Origin: Haliea sp. | GTDB taxonomy: Bacteria; Pseudomonadota; Gammaproteobacteria; Pseudomonadales; Halieaceae | DNA length: 34,559 nt | Direction of reading: 5' to 3' | NCBI GenBank assembly: GCA_016704305.1 | Contig: JADJAL010000040.1 | Span: 1 to 34,559, forward strand | Part shown: positions 15,762 to 25,077 of the stretch, piece by piece | Layout: each line of letters starts with the position of its first letter | Position numbering within the stretch: the first letter of the stretch is position 1 | The notes under the pieces: model-generated | Database searches by the model: none | What the model was told of the DNA's origin: nothing | What the model saw: only the letters and a program-made list of their open reading frames with translations | Made by a program: the position numbers and the translations under genes

Positions 15762-17427
15762 ATGGCGCAATACGTCTACACCATGAACCGGGTTGGCAAG
15801 GTTGTGCCGCCCAAGAAAACCATACTGCAAGATATTTCCCTATCGTTCTTCCCCGGCGCCAAAAATCGGCGTGCTGGGTTTGAACGGCTCGGGAAAATCC
15901 ACGCTGCTGCGCATCATGGCGGGTATCGATAGCGACATTCTTGGCGAGGCGCGCCCGCAGCCGGGCATCAAGATTGGCTACCTGCCGCAGGAACCGCAGC
16001 TGAATCCGGACAAGGATGTGCGCGGCAACGTCGAGGAAGGCGTGCAGGAGGCGATCGATGCGCTGGCGGCGCTGGAGAAGGTGTACGCGGATTACGCCGA
16101 GCCAGATGCCGACTTCGATGCGCTGGCCAAGGAACAGGCGCGACTGGAAGACATCATCCAGGCGACCGATGCGCACAACCTGGACCACAAGCTGGAGATC
16201 GCCGCCGACGCACTGCGCCTGCCACCGTGGGACGCCAGGGTCGATACCTTGTCCGGCGGCGAAAAACGCCGGGTGGCGCTGTGCCGACTGCTGCTCTCCA
16301 ACCCGGACATGTTGTTGCTGGACGAGCCGACCAACCACCTGGACGCGGAGAGTGTCGCCTGGCTGGAGCGCTTCCTACACGATTTCCCGGGCACGGTGGT
16401 GGCGATCACGCACGACCGCTACTTCCTCGACAATGCGGCGGGCTGGATTCTGGAGCTGGATCGCGGCCGCGGCATTCCCTACGAGGGCAACTACTCGGAT
16501 TGGCTCAACCAGAAAGAGCAGCGCCTGGCACAGGAGAAGCGGCAGGAGGCCTCGCACCAGAAATCCATCAAGGCGGAACTGGAGTGGGTGCGCAGCAATC
16601 CCAAAGGCCGCCAGGCCAAGAGCAAGGCGCGCCTGCAGCGCTTCGAGGAATTGCAGTCGCAGGAATTCCAGAGCCGCAACGAGACGAACGAAATCTACAT
16701 CCCGCCCGGGCCGCGACTGGGCGACAAGGTGATCGAGGTCAGCAACCTCAGCAAGAGTTTTGGCGACCGCCTGTTGTTCGACAAGGTCAGCTTCACCGTG
16801 CCCAAGGGCAGCATCGTGGGCATCATCGGAGCCAACGGCATGGGTAAATCCACGCTGTTCAAGATACTGATGGGCGTGGAAAAACCCGACGGTGGCGAGG
16901 TCTCGGTCGGTGAGACGGTGCAGTTGGGTTACGTGGACCAGTCGCGCGACGATCTCGACGGCAGCAAGACGGTGTGGGAAGTCCTGTCCGATGGCCTGGA
17001 TATCATTCGCATCGGCAACTACGAGGTGCCGTCGCGCTCCTACGCGGGACGCTTCAACTTCAAAGGTTCGGACCAGCAGAAATTCGTCAAGGACTTGTCC
17101 GGCGGCGAACGCAACCGGCTGCATCTGGCGAAGCTGCTGAAGCAGGGCGCCAACGTGCTGTTGCTCGACGAGCCGACCAACGACCTGGACGTGGAGACGC
17201 TGCGCGCGCTGGAAGAGGCGCTGCTGACATTCCCCGGCGCGGCGATGGTGATCTCGCACGACCGCTGGTTCCTCGATCGCATCGCCACGCACATCCTCGC
17301 CTATGAAGACGACGGCGGCGTGATCTTCCACGAAGGCAATTTCAGCGATTACGAGGAGGATCGCAAGGCGCGTCTCGGCGCGGCTGCGGCGCAACCACAG
17401 CGGCTCAAATACCGCAAGTTGAAGTAG
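15762..17427 (+). CDS. ettA: Energy-dependent translational throttle A (ABC-F ATPase), frameshift near the start
   Basis: A ribosome-associated ABC-F protein that binds the E site and gates early elongation according to ATP/ADP levels. The true start is the ATG at 15762 (MAQYVYTMNRVGKVVPP). An apparent extra A in AAAAA at 15861-15865 breaks the frame within GAKIGVLG. Removing it gives 554 residues, against 555 in E. coli EttA. Two ATPase domains follow: Walker A GLNGSGKST, signature LSGGEKRR, Walker B LLLDEPTNHLD; then GANGMGKST, LSGGERNR, LLLDEPTNDLD. Between them are the EttA arm and the ABC-F linker (SNPKGRQAKSKARL). The length and arm favour EttA over Uup or the shorter ABC-F proteins. 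There are no transmembrane segments. The gene stands alone between the lipoprotein and PilZ genes. Confidence 0.94.
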
Positions 17428-17532
17428 GAACCACGAGGAAAATTTTCCGCGTCTTTACGCCGCCTCCGTTCTCGCATTCACGATTGGGCGGCGTTATAGT
17501 TGAGCCTTGATTTGCGTAACAAGAGTCGTGAC

Positions 17533-17895
17533 ATGAGCGAAACCCACGTAGAGAAGCGTCGCTACACCCGCGTCGAACTGGCGCTGCCAGTGGAAGTACA
17601 CCAGGGCGGGAGCGTGTGGCACCAGCATCTTATCGATATTTCCCTGACGGGCGTCGCCACCGACCAACCGCGACAGTGGGATGCGCAATACAACGAACCC
17701 TTCACATTGATCATCAAACTTGATGAAGGCAGCAAACTGGAACTGCACGCCTACCTGCAGCATGTGGAAGCGGGACGCTTGGGTTTCGCCGTGCAGCACG
17801 TGGACAGGGAGAATATGGAGCCGCTGCTGGAAGTGTTGCAAGCCCACATGGACATGGAAACGCTCGAAGAAGAGCTCGGCCAGCTCGGCAATTAG
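17533..17895 (+). CDS. PilZ-domain c-di-GMP-binding protein, MapZ-like
   Basis: A 120-residue single PilZ domain. The c-di-GMP-binding motifs are present: RRYTR near the N-terminus (RxxxR) and DISLTG (DxSxxG). The overall sequence, from MSETHVEKRRYTRVEL to the acidic C-terminal helix LEEELGQL, resembles Pseudomonas aeruginosa PA4608 (MapZ), which also lies next to radA. MapZ binds the chemotaxis methyltransferase CheR when loaded with c-di-GMP. That partner is an inference here. I start at ATG 17533, since upstream in-frame codons (from the TTG at 17500) add non-homologous residues. A possible -10 (TATAGT, 17495-17500) lies upstream. The gene converges on radA with a 13-bp gap. Confidence 0.9.
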   Translation: MSETHVEKRRYTRVELALPVEVHQGGSVWHQHLIDISLTGVATDQPRQWDAQYNEPFTLIIKLDEGSKLELHAYLQHVEAGRLGFAVQHVDRENMEPLLEVLQAHMDMETLEEELGQLGN

Positions 17896-17908
17896 AACGC
17901 TGCCAGAT

Positions 17909-19301
17909 TCAATCCAGCGCCGCCAGCGCATCCGCCAGTTTCGCCACCGCCGTCACTTCCATCCCCCGGATTTGTCCCTTGGGCGCATTGCCCCTGGGCA
18001 CTATCGCTCGCGTGAAGCCGTGCTTGGCCGCCTCCGCGAGTCGGTCCTGCCCGTTGGGCACCGGGCGGATCTCGCCGGACAATCCCACCTCACCGAATAT
18101 CACCATATCGCGCGGCAGGATTTTGTTGCGGTAGCTGGAAACAATCGCCAGCAACAAGGCGAGATCAGCGCTGGTCTCCAGCACCTTGACGCCGCCCACC
18201 ACGTTGGCGAATACGTCCTGGTCGCCCACCTGCAACCCGCCGTGGCGATGCAGAACAGCCAGCAGCATGGCCAGGCGGTTCTGCTCCAGCCCCACGGCGA
18301 CGCGGCGCGGATTGCCCAGCTGGCTGTCGTCGACCAGCGCCTGGATCTCGACCAGCAGCGGACGCGTCCCCTCCCACACCACCATCACCGCGCTGCCGGA
18401 GGCGGGCTCGCTGCCGCGGTCGAGGAAAATGGCGGAAGGGATTCTTGACCTCGCGCATGCCCTGCTCGGTCATCGCAAAAATACCCAGCTCGTTCACCGC
18501 GCCGAAGCGGTTTTTCTGCCCGCGCAGGGTGCGAAAGCGCGCGTCGTCGCTGCCTTCGAGCAGGATGGAGCAGTCGATCATGTGTTCCAGCACTTTCGGT
18601 CCCGCCAGCGAGCCGTCCTTGGTCACGTGCCCCACCAAAAACAGCACCGTGCCGGTCTGCTTGGCGTAGCGAATCAGGTAGGCGGCGCATTCGCGCACCT
18701 GGGAGACACTGCCCGGGGCGGAGGCGATCTCATCGGTATGCACCACCTGGATGGAGTCGACCACCAGCACCCGCGGCTTGAGTTCCTGCGCGGCGGCCAC
18801 AATGGCCTCCACATTGGTTTCCGACATCAGCCGCAGCTTGTCGGTGGGAAGTTGCAGGCGCTGGGCGCGCATCGCCACCTGCTGCAGCGATTCCTCCCCG
18901 GTGACATAGAGCGCGTCCATGCTGCGGGCCAGGTGGCACATGGTCTGCAGCAGCAGCGTGCTCTTACCCGCGCCCGGATTGCCGCCAATCAGGATGCCAG
19001 ACCCCGGCACCAGGCCTCCGCCCAGTACACGGTCGAACTCCTCGGCGCCGGAGGAAAAGCGCGGCAGGTCCTGCAGGTCGATATCCTTGAGGATGCGCGC
19101 GCTTTGCAGGCTGCCGGCAAATCCGCTGCGTTTGTCCCCAATCGGCACACCGGCGCCGGCGCGACCCGAGCCCTTTTCCGGCCCCAGCCTGATTTCGGTC
19201 AGCGTGTTCCAGGCGCCGCAGTCGCTGCACTGGCCCTGCCATTTCACGTAATCCGAGCCGCAGTCATTGCACACAAACGCGGTTTTTTGTTTCGTAGCCA
19301 T
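17909..19301 (-). CDS. radA: DNA repair protein RadA (Sms), frameshifted
   Basis: A RecA-like helicase that extends branch migration during recombination and processes D-loops. The N-terminal C4 zinc finger (CNDCG...CSDCG, residues about 10-30) is followed by Walker A GGNPGAGKST, the RadA-specific KNRFG motif (GQKNRFGAVNELGIF), and a C-terminal Lon-like domain (HGGLQVGDQDVFANVVGG, GEVGLSGEIRPV). Bridging an apparent extra base near 18435 (just after VKNP) gives 463 residues, against 460 in E. coli. The ATG at 19301 starts MATKQKTAFVCNDCG. Longer upstream extensions are not homologous. It diverges from the DnaT-like gene and converges on the PilZ gene. Confidence 0.95.
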
Positions 19302-19399
19302 CGTATTTCCCGGCGGATTCACCGCTTTTTCTGTTCGGCGGGCGCCACTGTGGCGAATGCGGTATCCTACCAAACTTGCGACGTGATACCGGTACCACA

Positions 19400-20679
19400 A
19401 TGTCAGATTTCTCCCTGCTCCCCGAGCGCCAGCTGCAGTTCTCGCCGCTGCTGGCGGCGACGATTGGTCTGGAGGAGGCCATTTTGTTGCAACACCTGCA
19501 ACAGGTGTTCGAGCACCGCAGCCCGGAACTGCAGGGCGGCTACGCCTGGTTCACCATCGAGCGCACGTTCCTGCTGCGCACGCTGCCGTTCTGGACGGTG
19601 GAAGACCTGCACCGCATCAGCCGCAACCTGGTCGACAAAGGTGTGCTGCTGATCGCCACACCGCCGCTATTGAGCGCCGAGCACTTGACGTTCGCGGTAA
19701 ATGAGCCGGCGCCCACCCGTCAGCCTGCACACTCATCGGCCTCGGTTACACCCTCGGTTCCGCCCCCGGTCGCACCTTCATTGGCGCCCTCGGCTGCCCA
19801 CACGACGGATACCTCGGCTACTCAGCCGGCTGCTCACCCATCCGCTATCTCGGCTACTCACTCGGCTACTCACTCGGCTACCATCACGGCAATGCCCCCG
19901 GCCGTAACCACCAAACGCGGCGCCGGACTGTTGCCTGCGCACTGGTCGCCGAGTGAAGACCTGCTGCAGTTACTGGCCCTGAACCACAACATACCGCGCC
20001 AGTTCGCGCTGGACCAATTGGAGGATTTCATCTTTTACTGGCGCGAGCGGGGCGAAACCAGCCACGCCTGGGAAAACAAGTTTCGCCAGCATGTCATCTC
20101 CGTGTGGCGGCGCGAGCAGCAGGACCAGGCAGAGGCGTTCAGGGTCCCGCAAACCACAACATTGGATAACAGCTGGCGGCCCAGCGCCGACGCCATGGAC
20201 ATCATGCTGCGCGGGGATATCGCGCGCGACTTCATCGAGGACTCCATTCCCGAGTTCATCCTGTATTGGCGCGAGCGCGGCACCAACCCCAAGGAATTGA
20301 ACTCCAAGTTTATCCAGCACATCCGCATCCAGTGGGCAAAATTCACCTCCAGCATGGAGCACAGCACCGAGCCCAAACGCATCACCGAGCAGTGGCAACC
20401 CGCCGAGGACGTGTATGACATTCTGCGCCTGTCGCACATCGACACCGAATTTGCGCGCTCCCTGTTGCCGGAGTTCATCGTATACTGGCGCGACAGCAAC
20501 CAGGCGCACACCTCCTGGAACAGCAAGTTTCTACAGCATGTGAAGTACCACTGGGCAAAACGCCACCAGATTGAGCAAGCAGGACACAGCCATGCCGGAC
20601 AGTCGGGATCTAGTACAACGGGTCGCACAAGAGATCGAAGCCTCAGAAGCACCTTACCGACACCTCCTGGGCAGACTAA
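19400..20679 (+). CDS. DnaT-like replication protein with three C-terminal DnaT domains
   Basis: About 426 residues. The N-terminal domain (residues 1-95, LPERQLQFSPLLAATIGLEEA onwards) looks like the winged-helix domain of DnaD/DnaT-type primosomal proteins. A low-complexity Pro/Ala/Ser/Thr linker follows (residues about 105-175, encoded partly by 12-bp tandem units). Then come three copies of the DnaT ssDNA-binding domain, each of the form W-x-P-(14-20)-LxxFIxYWRxR-(8)-NxKFxQHVxxxW (near residues 183-240, 258-315 and 333-390). Near 20640 the frame shifts through an apparent missing base. The next frame gives KHLTDTSWAD and stops at TAA 20677-20679, which looks like the natural end, rather than continuing to 20718. 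Probable role: loading the replicative helicase or replication restart. No gene symbol is certain. Confidence 0.84.
19849..19881 (+). repeat. 12-bp tandem repeat in the linker of the DnaT-like gene
   Basis: CTCGGCTACTCA occurs at 19849-19860 and 19861-19872, with a partial third copy at 19873-19881. It encodes Ser-Ala-Thr-His units in the flexible linker. Slippage here would change linker length without breaking the frame. Confidence 0.85.
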
Positions 20680-20694
20680 GACGCGAGCGCGCCC

Positions 20695-21265
20695 CTGCGA
20701 GCGAGGCCCACGATAGAAGCGATAAACCAGATATTCGCCCTGTTCCTGTTGAACTACCACAACCAGTTCTACGCGGCGCTTCCCAAAGGCCGCACATCTC
20801 CAGCAAATCAAGAAATTGTGGCTGGAGTCCCTGTCGGATTATCCGGTGGAACACATCCTCAAGGGCGCCAGGCACGCCATCGAGCACAGCGAGTACCTGC
20901 CCACCCTCAACCGCATGCTGGAGTGCTGCCAGCAGGGCCTGGCCGACCTGGGCCTGCCGACCGCGCACGACGCCTATGTGGAAGCCTGCCGCGCCGCATC
21001 ACCCAAATCCGCCCAGGCCTGGAGCCACCCCGCCGTCTACCTGGCCGGTCGCGACAGCGACTGGTTCTTCCTCGCCAACACCACCGAGCGCACCAGCTGG
21101 CCGGTGTTCAAGGAACACTACGACCGCTACTGCGCGCGCGTATTGCGCGGGGAATCGCTGTGCATACCGGCGCCCGCTGCGCTGGAGAAAAAGCCGAGCA
21201 AGCCGCTGAGCCGCGAGGAACAACTGGCTCGGCTGCACGAGTTGCGGCAACAAACCGGGCTTTAG
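20695..21265 (+). CDS. Replication protein P-like protein, one frameshift, start uncertain
   Basis: A helicase-loader-like protein that usually sits next to a DnaT-type gene. Readable segments are AINQIFALFLLNYHNQFYAAL, then (after an apparent extra base in AAAGG, 20785-20789) KKLWLESLSDYPVEHIL, EYLPTLNRMLECC, AAYVEACRA-like DAYVEACRAASPKS, and WSHPAVYLAGRDSDWFFLANT. The last two are hallmarks of phage-P-type replication proteins. About 189 residues in total. No ATG, GTG or TTG lies in frame just after the DnaT-like stop. The CTG at 20695 may be the start, or a misread ATG. A competing frame from ATG 20592 overlaps the DnaT-like coding sequence, and I treat it as a shadow. Function is inferred from family and neighbours. 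Confidence 0.72.
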
Positions 21266-21391
21266 CTGTCAGTTTGCAGCGGATTGTGCACGCGGGAGTC
21301 GGTCACGGATCATTGTGGCGACACTGGCCAGTTCGTTCTGCTGGCTGGCGGCGCCAGCGGGAATCGATATTGAGGGTTCGTGCCAGCGAGC

Positions 21392-21592
21392 GGCTCCGGG
21401 CGGGAAGGCATTATCGCCTGCTTCCCCGATACTCGCAGACGATAATGCCTTCCCGCCCAGAGCCTTGTTCCGAATGACTACGACCAGCAGTGATTCGCGA
21501 GGTGGCACGACAGGAGGGTTCGGGTGTTGGGTATGCGATTCGTCAGCGAGTATCGGGGAAGCGGGCGAATCGCATACCCGACAGCCGAACCC
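21392..21592. repeat. Pair of long hairpins with mutually complementary 23-nt loops
   Basis: Hairpin 1 has arms 21392-21416 and 21440-21464 (25 bp, one mismatch) and loop 21417-21439. Hairpin 2 has arms 21516-21542 and 21566-21592 (27 bp, two mismatches) and loop 21543-21565. The stems are unrelated in sequence, but the 23-nt loops are reverse complements of each other at 21 of 23 positions (core GCTTCCCCGATACTCGC). The whole gap 21266-21717 (452 bp), between the convergent replication gene and dnaB, shows no believable coding frame. This structure is its only recognisable content. Confidence 0.85.
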
Positions 21593-21717
21593 GGCGACAT
21601 GTGAGAATCTCCCCTCCGACGAGCTGAACGACTAACCCAGAGCCCAACAGCCAGCAGAATCAGCCTGCAGTCAAATCGTCAGCAAACGTTCACTGAGAAT
21701 AAGGCAGCGCCGTTGCG

Positions 21718-23124
21718 TCAACGCTCGTCGTAACCGCCGCGCGCAAGATTCTCAAAGCGGGTGTACTGGCCGATGAAGGCGAGGCGGCAGGTACCGATCG
21801 GGCCGTTCCGCTGCTTGCCGATGATGATTTCCGCCGTGCCCTTGTCCTCCGAATCCTCGTGGTACACCTCATCCCGGTAGATGAACATGATCACATCCGC
21901 ATCCTGCTCGATCGCGCCCGATTCACGCAGGTCCGAGTTGACCGGGCGTTTGTTGGGGCGCTGTTCCAGCGAGCGGTTGAGCTGGGAACAGGCCACCATC
22001 GGCACCTTGAACTCTTTGGCGATGGCCTTGAGATTGCGCGAGATTTCGGAGATTTCCGCGGTGCGGCCCTCGCCCGAACCCGCCACCTGCATCAACTGCA
22101 GGTAATCCACCATGATCATGCCCAGATCGCCGTGCTCGCGCATCACGCGGCGGGCGCGGCTGCGCATTTCGGTCGGTGTGAGGGCCGGGGTATCGTCGAT
22201 GAACAGCGGCACATCCTTGAGCTTGGCCACCGCCGCACCCAGCTTGGGCCAGTCCTCCTGCTCCAATTTGCCATTGCGCAGGCGCGTCGAGTCGATGCGC
22301 CCGATAGATGACAGCATGCGGATAATCAGCGCATCCGCGGGCATCTCCATGCTGAACACGAGGATGGGCTTCTTCTGGTGCAGGACCGCGTGCTCCACCA
22401 GGTTCATCGTGAAGCCGGTTTTACCCATGGATGGGCGGCCGGCGACAATCACCAGGTCGGACGGCTGCAATCCCGACGTCAATTTGTCGAGATCGGCAAA
22501 GCCGGTGCTGAGGCCGGTGATATCGCCGCCAGACTGGAACAGTTCCTCGATGCGGTTGATCGCTGACTGCAACAGCGGGTTGATATCCTTGGGGCCGCCC
22601 GATTTGGGTCCCTCCTCCGAAATTTGCATGATGCGCCGCTCGGCCAGGTCAATCAGCTCCTTGGAGCTGCGGCCATCCGGGTTGAACCCGCTCTCGGCGA
22701 TCTCCTGCGCGGCTTCGATCAGCTGGCGCAAGTTGGCGCGCTCGCGCACGACCTGCGCATACGCCCGAATGTTCGACGCACTGGGCGTGTTCTGCGCCAG
22801 TTCGGCCAGATAGGGCAAGCCACCGGCGCTATCCAGCTCACCATTGGCCTGCAGTTTGTCCGCCACCGTGATCACATCGACCGGCTGCGCCGCCTCCGCG
22901 AGCTGGGCGATCTGGCGGAAAATCAGCCGGTGTCCCGGCCGATAGAAATCGCTGGCAAACACCAGTTCAGCCACCGCGTCCCAACCGTCGGCCGACAACA
23001 GCAGGCCGCCCAGCACCGACTGCTCCGCCTCCACCGAATGCGGCTGCATCTTGATACGCGCGAGCTCGCCTTCTACGGGATAGCGCAGCTCAGCAACGTT
23101 GGATGGATAGTCTGTATCGGGCAT
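21718..23124 (-). CDS. dnaB: Replicative DNA helicase
   Basis: The hexameric 5'-3' helicase of the replication fork. The protein has 468 residues (E. coli 471) and an intact frame. The N-terminal primase-interacting domain (PHSVEAEQSVLGGLL) leads to the RecA-like motor: Walker A GRPSMGKT at residues 229-236, Walker B region GMIMVDYLQLM, QLNRSLEQRPNKRPVNSDLR, and ESGAIEQDADVI. I use the ATG at 23124 (MPDTDYPSN). The upstream in-frame GTG at 23157 adds a short non-homologous stretch and has no better ribosome site. It lies downstream of rplI behind a terminator, the common gammaproteobacterial order. There is no intein. Confidence 0.97.
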   Translation of the reverse strand: MPDTDYPSNVAELRYPVEGELARIKMQPHSVEAEQSVLGGLLLSADGWDAVAELVFASDFYRPGHRLIFRQIAQLAEAAQPVDVITVADKLQANGELDSAGGLPYLAELAQNTPSASNIRAYAQVVRERANLRQLIEAAQEIAESGFNPDGRSSKELIDLAERRIMQISEEGPKSGGPKDINPLLQSAINRIEELFQSGGDITGLSTGFADLDKLTSGLQPSDLVIVAGRPSMGKTGFTMNLVEHAVLHQKKPILVFSMEMPADALIIRMLSSIGRIDSTRLRNGKLEQEDWPKLGAAVAKLKDVPLFIDDTPALTPTEMRSRARRVMREHGDLGMIMVDYLQLMQVAGSGEGRTAEISEISRNLKAIAKEFKVPMVACSQLNRSLEQRPNKRPVNSDLRESGAIEQDADVIMFIYRDEVYHEDSEDKGTAEIIIGKQRNGPIGTCRLAFIGQYTRFENLARGGYDER

Positions 23125-23254
23125 GGCAAGTTGTAGTTTTATTAGAGGGGGGTGCACAGCCTAGCGGAAACAGGCGGTCAGCTAAAGTGGAAACACGCTC
23201 GGATGGAGGAGAATGCGCATTCAAAACTTGGTTTGAGCCGGCTTTTTTTAGCCA

Positions 23255-23285
23255 CAAAAAAACACCGATCATTCCTGACCGGTGT
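23255..23285 (-). terminator. Terminator of the rpsF-rplI operon
   Basis: On the minus strand ACACCG (23285-23280) and CGGTGT (23267-23262) flank a 12-nt loop and are followed by a run of seven or more T. It lies 48 bp past the rplI stop and before dnaB. The rest of 23125-23332 shows no other clear signal. Confidence 0.85.
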
Positions 23286-23332
23286 ATTCGCGTGGCTTGG
23301 CGGCGACCCCGGCGGGGCGCCACCTGCGTGAT

Positions 23333-23782
23333 TTACTCGGGAATTACCGCAACCGTCACAACCGCCATGACGTCACCGTGCACCTGGATCGAGACCTGGT
23401 ACTCGCCCAGTTCGCGCAGCGCACCGGCAGGCAAGCGCACTTCTGACTTGTCCACGTCACAACCGAGCGCGACGATGGCGTCGGCGATGTCGCGCGTGCC
23501 GATGGAGCCGAACAGCTTGCCCTCTTCGCCGGCGTTGGCAGCGATGGTAACCAGCGCCAGCGCACTGATCGCATCAGCGCGGGCCTGAGCGGCAGCCAGT
23601 TGCGCTGCAGCGGCCGCTTCCAGGTCGGCGCGGCGTGCTTCGAAAGCCGCTGTATTGCCCTCGTTGGCGTAAACAGCCTTGCCCTGCGGAATGAGGTAAT
23701 TGCGGCCAAAACCGGCTTTTACCTTCACCGTTTCGCCGAGCCTGCCCAATTTGCTGATGTTTTCCAGCAGTATGACGTCCAT
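23333..23782 (-). CDS. rplI: 50S ribosomal protein L9
   Basis: A 149-residue ribosomal protein of the large subunit near the L1 stalk. The N-terminal RNA-binding domain has the invariant MDVILLENISKLGRLGETVKVK and GFGRNYLIPQGKA. A long Ala-rich connecting helix (residues about 45-75) leads to the C-terminal domain (KLFGSIGTRDIADAI). Length is standard (E. coli 149). A GAGAGGA ribosome binding site precedes the ATG. Last gene of the rpsF operon. The reading frame is intact. Confidence 0.98.
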   Translation of the reverse strand: MDVILLENISKLGRLGETVKVKAGFGRNYLIPQGKAVYANEGNTAAFEARRADLEAAAAAQLAAAQARADAISALALVTIAANAGEEGKLFGSIGTRDIADAIVALGCDVDKSEVRLPAGALRELGEYQVSIQVHGDVMAVVTVAVIPE

Positions 23783-23821
23783 CTTACGTTCCTCTCTTCG
23801 GGTAGTGTGTTACCACTACTT

Positions 23822-23848
23822 CAATTGTCTCGATTGTCTCGATTGTCT
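23822..23848. repeat. Three tandem 9-bp units between the DUF2232 gene and rplI
   Basis: CAATTGTCT, CGATTGTCT and CGATTGTCT follow one another in the rplI leader, just past the DUF2232 stop. The array is short, and copy-number variation by slippage is possible. Confidence 0.75.
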
Positions 23849-23851
23849 AGC

Positions 23852-24762
23852 CTAACTATCTCGATCATCACTGTCATCGCCGCGCTCGTCGCGCCGGCTC
23901 AGCTGCGTACCCGGCCCCGTGGACCAGCGCTGGCGAAAATTGAACCAGCTGTCAGCGACAGCGAAGATCACGACCAGCAATTTCACCGGGTCAAAAATGA
24001 ACCAGGCGATATAAAATCCCGTCAGCCATCCCGTACCTCGCCCGCGCATGTGTGCGCGGGCGTGTATCAATGCCAACCCCGCGAAGGACAGCGGCATCAG
24101 GCACAACATCGCCCACGCGCCGTACTGCATGCCCAGCCAACCGAGCAAGAGCGCCGCGATTACCAACGCCGCAGTCACTCCTACCGGATAGTGCAGCGCC
24201 TTGAACTCCGTGCCGAAACCGCCCGGGTTGTACAGGGCAGCCTGCCAGTAGCGCGCCAGTAGCAGGCACAACGTCGACAGGGTGGCAAACCCCGCACCGA
24301 ACATGCCGGCAATCTGGATGGCGTCGGGTCGGGCCAATTCCACCACCTGGCCACCCTGGGACAACTGTTGTTCCAGCGAGGTCAGGAACTCACCGAAGTA
24401 AACCACCACCTCTTCCAGATAGGCGCCAAAAACCAGCAGCATGGTCAATCCGGTCACTACACCCACGCCTACCGCTGCCAACACTGCCAGCGGCAAGCTC
24501 ACCGTGGTGCGCAGTACCAGCGCAAGCACCATCGTCCCTGACAGCAACATCAGCGGCCCGCTGTCGTGGACGAAATACAATAACGTCCCGACCGGCAACA
24601 GCGCCCATGTACAGCCAGACTCCGGCCCGCACCCTTACGCAGTGTCACAAGCGCCAGTGCGGCGGCGCTGATCCAGCAAAACAACAAACTACCTGAGCCC
24701 GCCACTACTACCAGCAGCGCCTGCAGGCGTCCGCGCATGACAAGTTCTGCCAGGCCCTTCAA
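23852..24762 (-). CDS. DUF2232 (YybS-like) integral membrane protein, frameshifted
   Basis: A multi-spanning membrane protein (about 303 residues after repair) that many gammaproteobacteria carry between rpsR and rplI. Its function is unknown. The N-terminus (LKGLAELVMRGRLQALLVVV) matches the family start. I choose the TTG at 24762, six bases after GAGG; an ATG at 24738 would cut the conserved first residues. An apparent missing base near 24623-24628 breaks the frame after VTLRKGAG. The rest continues as LLPVGTLLYFVHDSGPLMLL. At least six hydrophobic segments are visible, including GVGVVTGLTMLLVFGAYLEE and GVTAALVIAALLLGWLG, and the tail is charged and Asp/Arg-rich. Part of the ribosomal operon, 39 bp after rpsR. 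Confidence 0.86.
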
Positions 24763-24801
24763 GCGTAACCTCGACTGGGCAATGCGCGGATCAAGATCTT
24801 T

Positions 24802-25029
24802 CTACAGGTGCGAATCCGTGTACGGGATCAGCGACAGGAACCGGGCGCGCTTGATGGCGGTTGCCAACTGGCGCTGGTACTTGGCCTTGGTGCCCGTAAT
24901 ACGGCTGGGTACAATCTTGCCGGTTTCGGATACATACGCTTTCAGCGTTTCCAGGTCCTTGTAGTCAATTTCCTTGGTGCCTTCGGCGGTAAAGCGACAA
25001 AACTTACGGCGACGGAAAAAACGTGCCAT
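24802..25029 (-). CDS. rpsR: 30S ribosomal protein S18
   Basis: A 75-residue small-subunit protein that forms a heterodimer with S6 on the platform. It begins MARFFRRRKFCRFTAEG and contains the family core DYKDLETLKAYVSETGKIVPSRITGTKAKYQRQL. Length and sequence agree with the E. coli protein. A strong AAGGAG ribosome binding site precedes the ATG. Co-transcribed with rpsF, 48 bp upstream. Confidence 0.98.
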   Translation of the reverse strand: MARFFRRRKFCRFTAEGTKEIDYKDLETLKAYVSETGKIVPSRITGTKAKYQRQLATAIKRARFLSLIPYTDSHL

Positions 25030-25077
25030 GGTGATTCTCCTTAAAAAGCTGAGTATTCGTTGCGTGCGAGCGAGGAC

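Noticed and set aside
18186..19652. 488-codon plus-strand frame across radA and the DnaT-like gene
   Set aside because: It is antisense to radA and out of frame with the DnaT-like domain repeats; its composition is not protein-like.
20592..20760. ATG-started frame MPDSRDLVQ as the start of the replication P-like protein
   Set aside because: It overlaps the C-terminus of the DnaT-like protein. The conserved AINQIFALF segment lies in another frame that opens just after the DnaT-like TAA.
21392..21592. Simple bidirectional terminator for the convergent genes
   Set aside because: The stems end without T-runs and the loops are long and mutually complementary, which a terminator does not explain. 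A terminating effect cannot be excluded.
21315..21635. Open frames inside the paired-hairpin region
   Set aside because: They exist only because of the inverted repeats and have no conserved sequence, ribosome site or neighbour logic.
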